A stretch of 64,000 bases of DNA from Pedobacter steynii (lineage in GTDB: Bacteria > Bacteroidota > Bacteroidia > Sphingobacteriales > Sphingobacteriaceae): contig NZ_CP017141.1 of NCBI RefSeq assembly GCF_001721645.1, positions 4,092,001-4,156,000 on the forward strand, in the 5' to 3' direction. The translations under genes and the position numbers were made by a program. Below are positions 55,701 through 63,400 of the stretch, in pieces (the stretch's first letter is position 1; every line of letters starts with the position of its first letter). Below the pieces are notes generated by a model. The model was not told the origin of the DNA. It saw only the letters and a program-made list of their open reading frames with translations, and did not search any database.

Positions 55701-57416
55701 ATTCACTTCGATGGAAGACAAATGACTTACGGCCAGTTAATCAAAGAAGTCAATAAGCTTTCTGATTATCTGATTGATAGTTGTAACATCAAAGAAGGAG
55801 ATCGTGTTGCCATATATCTGCCTAAATCAGCTTACCTCATTATAGCAATCCTGGCTTCCATTAAAAGTCGGGCTGTCTTTGTTCCAATTGATATCTCCTT
55901 ACCGGAGGAACGGGTAAAATATATAATGGAAAACTCAGCTGCAAGCGTTGCACTTACGTTGGCTGATTATATGTTTGACCTGACTTATTTCCAGGGGACT
56001 GTATTTTGCATGGATATTCAGTTAGCGGAATTACCGGTCAATGATGAACGTGTATATCAAGGAGAGTTAACCGATGGCGCTTATATTTTATTCACCTCAG
56101 GTTCAACTGGTTATCCAAAAGGCGTGAAGGTTGCTCAAAATAGTCTTGCTAATTATATCAGTTGGGCCAATGAGTTTTACTTTGATCAGCAGCAGTTTGA
56201 CCTCCCTTTATTTACCTCAATTTCTTTTGATTTTACACTAACCAGTATTTTTTCTCCATTATTAAGGGGAGCTGCGGTGTATGTATTTAGTGATGACCAC
56301 GCTGTTGACGATTGTTTGAAAAAGATATTTCAGTCCGATATAAAAGCTGTTAAGGCAACGCCTGCACACATCGATATGCTGAGTTCTTTAAACCTTACCA
56401 GTACTTCTTTAGATATTGTTATTCTAGGAGGAGAGGAACTTTTGCCGAAACAAATTTCATTCCTGAAACAGCTGAATAGGAATATCCGGATATTTAACGA
56501 GTATGGCCCTACAGAAGCTACCGTGGCCTGTACTGCTATTTTAATAGAGGATGAGAATGAATTAATTACGGTAGGTTCTCCTGTTGATAATACACAGATT
56601 TATATTCTTGATGAACAGTATAATTTGTTGCCGTCAAATGTTCCTGGCGAAATTTTTATTGCCGGAGGATGTCTGGCGGAAGGGTATTTGAATGAAGAAA
56701 ATACCCGTATGAGTTTCATTGAGCTTCCTACCGATCCTAAAGTAAGAGTTTACAAGTCCGGAGATAAGGGGCTTTTAAATTCCGCCAACAGATTAGTATA
56801 TATGGGTAGAATCGTTAAGAATGATCAGGTAAAGATTCGTGGATATAGGATTGAACTGAAGGAAATTGAAAAAATATTCTCTGAAATTGAAAATGTTGAC
56901 AGAGCGATTGCTTTGGTAAAAAAGCTAAATAATGAAGATACGTTAGTCGCTTATTATTTAGCAAAAGAGCGTCTGGATGAAAGAAAGATAAAAGCAGTGT
57001 TGACAAGGTACCTGCCAAACCAAATGATTCCCGGAATAATCATCTGGTTAAAAGAGTTTCCGATTAATATTAACGGAAAGGTCGATTATAATTTATTTCC
57101 CGATCCGGTGATCAAGAAGAGCAGTTCTTATATCCCTCCTGTGTATGAAATAGAAATAAGACTCGTGGAGATCTGGTCTGATGTCCTGAATATTGAAAAA
57201 GAGAATATCGGAGTAAATGACGGTTTTTTTGCGATGGGAGGTAATTCACTGAAGGTTGTTCTGTTGAGTCAGAAAATAGAAGATGCATTTGGTATATCCA
57301 TTCAGGTCGCTGAACTATTTGACCATGACACGATAAACACTTTTATCAATAAGTTTCTGAAAGACTTCAACAAAAATAATGCAACTGTTAACGCGCTTGA
57401 TAACCTAGAAAGTTAA
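49764..57416 (+). CDS. Hybrid PKS-NRPS subunit: KS-AT-KR-ACP-C-A(Asn-like)-T
   Basis: A 2550-residue hybrid. Approximate residues: ketosynthase 5-430 with the full Cys-His-His triad (TACSSSL near 179, ETHGTAT near 314, KTNIGHL near 354); acyltransferase 515-830 (GHSIGEY near 621; HAFH near 719, the malonyl-type motif); ketoreductase 1120-1315 (TGGLGGMG near 1136; catalytic Tyr-Asn in AYNVAN near 1300); ACP 1415-1490 (GGDSLK near 1453); condensation 1505-1940 (HHIISDG near 1638); adenylation 1959-2450 (Asn-like code); carrier 2465-2535 (GGNSLK near 2492). It extends the peptidyl chain by one malonate, reduces the ketone to a beta-hydroxyl, and adds an Asn-like residue. There is no dehydratase, enoylreductase or methyltransferase, so a statine-like unit results. 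Confidence 0.92.
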   Translation: MAKSDVNGLEIAIIGYSGKFNNCVNAEEYWNKLFNGEETFHNYSNEELAESGIAEDIYNSSSYVKVKGVLQDKECFDPQFFGYTPAEANIMDPQIRIFHEIVWSGLEMAGCSPEKTNKRIGLYASASDNNLWQSIMSLSGNPDSGELETSYLSNKDHLCSLVSYKLNLKGPAIFTQTACSSSLVAVHQAVRALLTGDCEIAVAGGVSASLLDKGGYQYQENLIFSSDGHCRAFDSGADGTLKGEGGGVVILKKYKDAVKDGDTIHAIIKGTSVNNDGSDKIGFTAPGIQGQRRVIKSALQLAGVDPNSITYIETHGTATRLGDPIEFKALNDGYGQTGSHRSPIGSVKTNIGHLDSAAGIASLIKVILMMKYRKIPASLHFKSPNPEIDFENSSFYVNQELQDWESPYAKLRAGISSFGIGGTNCHIIVEEAVQISEASNNASSSCTINLSAKSSKKLHDAGLLLADHLRNHPSIRLSDLSYTLNCGRTDFNYRTSITASGTEEFVQKLSEKLVVSNIQEKSPGRPHCVFMFSGQGAQYVEMGRDLYEKYPFFRQQMDECFELIKRHHGILLKEEIYRNGNSAELKINDTLYTQLSLFTVSYAMAKFLIAIGIKPDALIGHSIGEYAGAVISEMISLDEAIQIIGKRALLMQNTERGEMYVVFTNEKELKDLLPPDLSIAAINGEEVVVISGNKISMSEFIETLNSKHIIAKKLNTSHAFHSSMMDEILEEYRLFLENYNFKRGKIPLISNISGKFLDTGRDATYWSKHLRDTVLFGDGLKTLIAAGNTHFVEVGPGNQLVKLVEQLMVTETVMPVNTLRTASQTVQDDDLLHQNIAKLWMNGWPVEWSRCYEGMAVKKIPLPIYAFERMRFPLQIDLQKLVGNLYFSYLTPAENSKNWLYESTWTKDESDIQILNPKSEKKNLMVFCDDKGVAELALEKSGIDFNALIKIRIGDRYEKINPLSYVVNCHNLDEYSRLVEDLKSDGYEKADVIHAFGLDDFPVSLDDGMFRGYLSLVFLIKSLSDHQLEHERNVMVLASEIVRINPDDQINPVKAMLLGALKIISVEHDNLNCKLIDFDKNDTPVSSMIREVWSKKDGQISVAYRKNSRFIPSIAAIKVNGAFKDPLKNQGCYLITGGLGGMGLSIAHDLALKEKAKLTLISRRDFPIESERKAWVDKYGKEDVISRIIYQIWDMERNGAEVLVICANVADKLQMQHAIRLAEGRFGKINGLIWSAGVIDYDGVIRRRTRDQFIDNIKLKVHGLLIAEQLLNFDELDFIVLFSSAGNLYYKEKFGQVAYNVANEFTDAFARSNDAKYRISVINWCDWKNAGMTVDGLKKRDAGITQEDINTFLKDGLTNEEGVKVFRHCLTNPESAYIISKKNLTGFYNQKNEEQTEKVEVVDLIENSFERPELITPFIAPSTKTEILLSNLCCTLFGLNRVGINDDFLELGGDSLKAVKYINQIKKELNVRISLGDFFSNPTILLLSKVINLKLDPGEISETDQQQADLSDNCLLLPAQNRIFILDRLNPLQTIHNQIFTFKTKPISKAKLNYAIGLLIEKHDVLRASFDLEGAYPSQSFGNHITAEIENYSILQEDELDAIMKQFERPFNLSVPPLFRIGYVTNTSGDDFLLVDIHHIISDGVSNKVFLTDLFCSLDGVKSTEKSSDFRSYIHQFYAAEMQEEIKAEEQHWLNKFKDYSQLNGLMLDHPRKANDQKTGKRHRFTIPADLSLLAINAAKNEGVTLFTYTLSALYVLLRKLTGESEVIIGTTHFGRDIIGFENTMGMFIETIPLRNTIDDEMVFQVFLNQIKNNTYEDFDNRKFPFEELIAKLELPKDRKRNPLFDVVFSSDNIGETVVEQPDHHTVLNYVEHGNVKVGFDLLFTFSLHQNELSFCFEYNSSLFEEQTISLYSAYYRHILHQILEKPNLQIKEVNLLLPNNEESYPDMVLRGKETVQTSASLIFSEFCKVAEEAKDNIAIHFDGRQMTYGQLIKEVNKLSDYLIDSCNIKEGDRVAIYLPKSAYLIIAILASIKSRAVFVPIDISLPEERVKYIMENSAASVALTLADYMFDLTYFQGTVFCMDIQLAELPVNDERVYQGELTDGAYILFTSGSTGYPKGVKVAQNSLANYISWANEFYFDQQQFDLPLFTSISFDFTLTSIFSPLLRGAAVYVFSDDHAVDDCLKKIFQSDIKAVKATPAHIDMLSSLNLTSTSLDIVILGGEELLPKQISFLKQLNRNIRIFNEYGPTEATVACTAILIEDENELITVGSPVDNTQIYILDEQYNLLPSNVPGEIFIAGGCLAEGYLNEENTRMSFIELPTDPKVRVYKSGDKGLLNSANRLVYMGRIVKNDQVKIRGYRIELKEIEKIFSEIENVDRAIALVKKLNNEDTLVAYYLAKERLDERKIKAVLTRYLPNQMIPGIIIWLKEFPININGKVDYNLFPDPVIKKSSSYIPPVYEIEIRLVEIWSDVLNIEKENIGVNDGFFAMGGNSLKVVLLSQKIEDAFGISIQVAELFDHDTINTFINKFLKDFNKNNATVNALDNLES
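49770..54240 (+). other. PKS module 1 (KS-AT-KR-ACP)
   Basis: The cis-AT module has a malonyl-type AT (HAFH) and a KR with cofactor loop and catalytic residues intact; no LDD motif marks a B-type KR. Extending an aminoacyl chain by one reduced ketide gives a gamma-amino-beta-hydroxy acid. Confidence 0.85.
55637..57113 (+). other. Adenylation domain A11, Asn-like
   Basis: Code D, F, T (FDFTLTS), K (before ATPA), I, G (VILGGE), E, V, A (NEYGPTEATVA), K: DFTKIGEVAK. It differs from A1, A2 and A8 at two positions (L to F, G to A), so Asn is the best guess and a modified Asn is possible. Confidence 0.6.
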
Positions 57417-57466
57417 GCCGAAAACCTATTTACAAATTCACTCAATTAAAAATAATAGTCGATAAA

Positions 57467-60400
57467 ATGGATTTAGATTCTAATACAAATTTTACCGGAT
57501 TGGAAGTTGCAGTTGTTGGTATGGCTTGCAAGTTTCCGGATGCTGAAAATATAAATACTTATTGGGAGAATATTCAGAGAGGCAAGGAATCTGTCAGATT
57601 TTATACCACTGAAGAAGTAATGGAATCTGGGGTAAAATCTGAACTCCTAAACGACCCCAACTACATTAAATCGAATGGTTGTGAGATTGCAGACAGGTAC
57701 GGTTTTGATGCAGAGTTTTTTAATTATACTGCTGATGAAGCGATTTTACTGGATCCACAAATCCGGCTGATGCACGAGTGTATATATAATGCTCTAACCG
57801 ATGCCGGTTATGCTCCTTCTGATTTCAAAGGTAATATTGGCTTGTTTGCCGGATGTTCAGCAAATCCATTATGGGAAGTATTGTGTAATGTTTCCGGTAT
57901 CTCCTCAGAAATCGGAAACTGGTCGGCCAACCATTTTATGAATAAAGATTTCGGGCCAACATTGGTGTCTTATAAGCTTGGACTGAAGGGCCCAAGTGTC
58001 AATGTTGATACGGCTTGTTCTACTTCGTTGGTTGCAGTACATATGGCATTGAAGTCTATTTTATCAGGAGAGTCTGACCTGGCCATTGCAGGTGGAACCT
58101 CGGTCAGCGTAAACAGAAGCATAGGCTATTTATATAAAGAGGGATACATTAATTCGCCGGATGGGCATTGCCGGACCTTTGATGAAAATGCCAATGGCAT
58201 TATTGGAGGAGAGGGTTCAGGAATGATTGTACTTAAATTGTTAAGTAAGGCGATAGCAGATAACGATCATATTTATGCGACGATCAAAGGAAGTGCGATT
58301 AATAATGACGGGAACAGAAAGGGTGGTTTTACTGCTCCCAGTGTACAGGGGCAGATTGAGGTCATTAGAAATGCGCTGAAATTATCGGGACTTGAAGCAG
58401 AGCACATTGGTTTTGTGGAAACTCATGGAACGGGTACTAATCTGGGGGATCAGATAGAAATAGAAGCGTTAAAAAAGGCCTTTGATACTGACAAAAAGAA
58501 TTATTGTTATCTCGGGGCTACCAAGACTAATATCGGACATCTGGATGCTGCTTCCGGTATTGCCGGACTAATTAAAACGATACTTGTCCTTAAGCATAAA
58601 GTGATTCCACCTCTTGTTAATTTTCAAACTGAAAATCCAAAATTAGGAATTGGTAAATCCCCTTTTATCCTTACCAATAAACAAGAAGACTGGGTTTCTG
58701 AGCAACCCAGAAGAGCGGGAATTAGTTCCTTTGGAATTGGCGGGACCAACATACATATGGTATTGGAAGAGCACCTCAGTACTGTTTCAGATAAGGAGGC
58801 CTCTGACGATGAAAAAATACTGATTCTATCGGCAAAAAATAAGATTGCACTGGAATTGATGAAAGAAAATCTCTATGAATATATCCAGAAAAATGAGAAT
58901 CTGGATATGTCTGCCCTGGTTCATACTCTTCAAACCGGAAGGGATCATATGGCCTGCAGATTGAGTGCGGTATTCAGATCCAGGGAAGAATTACTTGATA
59001 TTTTTAAACTAAACGCCTTTAAGAGCGGGCTAGCCATCTCAAAAAATAAGAAAATAATATTTGCATTCCCCGGTCAGGGTATGCAGTATGCAAACATGGG
59101 TAAAGAGCTGTACGCAGAAGAAGTCCTATTCTCTACTGTTCTGGATGAATGTTTTGGTATATTAAAAAGAATCACAGGAACAGATTTCAGTACCGTACTT
59201 TATCCAGATGCAGACGAAAACAGTGAAAAAATCAATGAAACTATAAATAGTCAGCCCATATTATTCAGTTTTCAATATGCACTGGCAAAATTAATGATCT
59301 CCAGAGGCATTCAACCAGACGCATTTATCGGACATAGTATAGGGGAATATGTTGCTGCCTGTTTATCAGGGGTGATTTCATTAGAGGACGCGCTCCGTTT
59401 AGTTTCAAAGCGGGCTGAGTTTATGCAGAATATGAAACCTGGTAAAATGCTTGCTGTAAACTTAAATTGGAAAGAGGTGGTCAAATTTACCTCTCCTTCG
59501 ATTTCATTTGCATCGATAAACAGCCCATTGCACTGTGTATTGTCCGGCACGACGGAAGAGATCATTAAACTGCATGGCATATTTACCGAGTTAAACATCA
59601 ATGCCGGTATTTTAAAAACATCACATGCTTTTCATTCTTTTATGATGCGGGATGCAGCAGAAATGCTGGAAAACGAAATGGAAGATGTCGTATTTCATGA
59701 GCCTCAGATTCCATTTATTTCTAATGTAACAGGAGATTGGATTAAAACTGAAGATTGTCAGACTGCAGTATATTGGGCTAAACAGTTAAAGAGCCCAGTA
59801 CAGCTTGAGAAAGGAATAAGCAAAATACTTGAAGCGAAAGAAGTGATCATTCTGGAGCTGGGACCTGGAAATTCTATAGGGTCATTTGTTGAAAAAAATA
59901 AAGAATTTAAAGAGAGTCATCACGTTCATAGTATTGTAAGACATGTAAATAATCATTCTTCTCCAGATTTAAGATATTTACTGAATAAACTTCGTGACAT
60001 CTGGTTGTCTGGAGTAGACATTAACTGGTCTTCATTTTATAAAAGTCAGGCGAAAATTTCCTTGCCAGGATATGGTTTTACTCATAAAGAATTTAAAATT
60101 GATCCACAAATACTGGATGATTTATTAAGCGGACGTAAGTTAAATGGAGAGACCAATAAAAATGAAGTAGAAAAATGGTTCTATATCCCTGGATGGAAAA
60201 AAAGCACAGCTCATTATAAGCAAAAAAAATTAGATGGAAAATGGTTGATCATAGGTTTCGATGAGCAGCTGATCCGTAATTTTATAAGTCATATCGACGT
60301 TCCTGTGGACAAAGTATACAGCCTGGTGCCAGGTTTATCAGACACGGTCAGCCTGGACAATCATAATGGCTTCAAAATTAATATAGATAATCCAGAACAT

Positions 60401-63400
60401 TACCTTGAATTTGTCGAGCATTTTAATAAGCTAAGTGAGCCGTTAACAATTATTGATCTTTCCTTTTTTACTCCTGAGGATACTTTACCTGCGGCATATG
60501 TGGTTGATTTTGTCTCTTATCATCATTTATTGCATTTAGGGAAAGCATTTGGCCGGTTGACACGCGTACCTGAGGTGTTTTTAAATTGTTTAACTATAGA
60601 TAACTATGATGTTTATGGTTCAGAGCAATTAACATTACGTGCTTCGTATCTTGCCAGTACATTAAAAGTAATCTCTCAGGAGTATTTCTATGTGAAATCT
60701 AAAAATATTGATGTTTCCGCTGCTGAACTATCCGATCTACCAGGGCTTTATAAAAGGATAGGTAAGGAGGTGTCAATTGACTCCAATGAAACTGTCATTG
60801 CCTTGAGAAATTATACGCGATGGATTCCCGCTTATGAGCAATTGAATAAAAATGAGCTGGCTCCTGATTCCAAATTTGAAATTCAGGAGAATTCAGTTTA
60901 CCTGATTACCGGAGGTCTTGGAAATGTAGGTTTTGTTCTGGCAAAATATCTCTGCAGGAAAGGAGCAAGAGTGGCGATCATCGGGAGAACTGAAATCAGT
61001 TCCGGCATCAATAGCTCAGATAGTGAAAAGTTGAAGCGATTCAACCAGCTTAAAGAAATTAAATCTGACGTTTTTTATGTTTCGACTAATGTGGCGGATG
61101 AAAAATTGCTTAATGAAGCAGTTCAGCAGATTGAACAGGAGCTAGGGAACATAGTGGGAGTATTTCATCTTTCGACAGCTGGTTTTTCGCATCATGAAGA
61201 TCATTTGATTAAAGAATTAAGCATAGCTACCTGCAGAGAACAGTTCAATGCAAAATTGAAAGGTGCTGAAAATATTCGTCAGGTTTTTAAGCATCATCAG
61301 GTTGACTTTGTGGTGTTATTTTCTTCTATAGCATCAGTTTTAGGCGGAATCGGTTATTTTGCGTATGCCGCTGCAAATGCTTGTCTGGACCGTATGGCTG
61401 AAATAAATGATGGTGTTGATGCCGTACGGTGGGTTTCCATCAATTGGGATGCATGGGGAACGGAGAATAATGGAGCTGCTGATCTGGCTATTACTGAAAA
61501 TGAGGGTAACCAGGTATTTTCTCAAATGGAGTTATTACTGGGACATGGTCGTCTTGTCGTGTCAGTTCATGATTTGAAGGACAGAATGGACCGTTGGGTT
61601 TTGAAAAAACAGGATTTACCCGATCATAATATTAAAATGCCAGAATTGGAAAGGCCACAGCTTTCCGGTGACATTGACCTTCCTGAAAATCAAATAGAAA
61701 CTGAATTAGCTGCAATCTGGAAGAGCCTATTTGGTTACGATACCATTGGCGTTAACGATGATTTTTTTGAACTCGGAGGAGACTCACTCAAAGCCTTAGG
61801 TCTATTGAATTCAATAAGGCGGAAATTTGAAAAAGAAATTTCATTGGCTGAGTTCTTTAACGCTCCCTCTATCCGGGCGATTGCTTCTCTCATTTCCTTG
61901 TTGGCCGTGAATTCAACCGGGATTAATAAGGCTACTGAAAAGGAAACTTATGCATTGTCCTCTGCGCAACAACGTTTGTATTTTTTATATGAACTTGATA
62001 AAAGTTCATTGGCTTATAATATGCCGCAGGTGGTGAGAATTAGCGGTGGACTCGACCTCATCAGATTCGGCAATACTTTTAAAGAACTCATTTCTCGTCA
62101 TGAGAGTTTACGTACCAGCTTTATCCTAAAAGATGGAGAGGCTTGTCAGCTAGTTGGTGATGGGGCCGGTTTTTCTATAGAAGAGTACAGGATTTCAACG
62201 CTTGAGCTGAAAGAAGTTATCCGTCAGTTTATCCGTCCATTTGATCTGGATAAAGGACCACTCATCCGTATAGGGATAGTTTCGATCGCAGAGGAAGAAC
62301 ATTTGTTGTTGGTGGATATGCACCATATCATTACAGATGGAATTTCTCAGGGAATTTTGATCCGCGATTTCATGCAGCTGTATGAAGGAGAAGAATTACC
62401 ATCCCTGAAATTGCAATATAAAGATTATTCAGAGTGGCAACAAGGTGAAGGTGAGCAGTTACGTATCCGCGAACAGAAAGAATTCTGGTTGGCAGAATAT
62501 AAGGTCTTGCCAGATATTCTTGAGCTGCCTGCTGATTATGCCCGCCCTAAAAAACGCAGTTATCAGGGAGGGACCTATAAGTTTGAACTGGATGAAAAGA
62601 CTACTGCTGCCTTGCGCTATTTAGGCGAGCAGGAAAAGTCAACCTTATTTATGGTCTTGTTGTCAGTATACAATATCTTCCTTGGTCGGCTTGGTAATCG
62701 GGAGGATATCGTTGTAGGAACCCCTTTAGCGGGTCGTCAGCATCCTGAAATTGAAGGTATTATCGGCATGTTTGTGAATACCCTTGCATTACGGAATTAT
62801 CCGGAAGGGGATTTGAAATTTCGTGACTTTTTGAGGAAAGTACGTTCAAAAACACTCTCCTGCTTCGATAATCAAGATTTTCAATATGAAGAACTTATTG
62901 AAGAGCTGAAACTGACACGTGATATGAGTCGGAATCCTTTATTTGAGACCGTATTTTCCTATGAAAATTTTGAAACGGAAGCACTTGAGATTTCCGGGTT
63001 GAAACTCGATGCCTACGATCATGGACTTGGAAGTGCTAAATTTGATTTGTCTTTATCGGCTGTAGAAGGTGCTGACCGTTTATATTTCGGATTTAGTTAT
63101 TCTACCGACCTGTTTACTGAGTCTACAATCGGACGTTTTGCACATTATCTACAGCGTGTGATTAGTGCTATCGTATCAGATCATGATATTCGTATTGCAG
63201 ATATAGATATCTTATCAGAAGAAGAGAAATATCAGCTTTTAAATCAGCATAATCATTCCTCGGTATCTTATCCTGAAGATCGTACTGTGGTCAGCTATTT
63301 TGAGGAGCAGGTAAAGCTTTACCCGGATCGCATTGCTCTGGTAGATCAGGATGTTTCGCTAAGTTATCAGGTACTTGATGGTTTAAGCAACCGGCTTGCC

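Noticed and set aside
49764-61900. Trans-AT PKS
   Set aside because: Both modules carry their own AT with GHSIGEY and HAFH.
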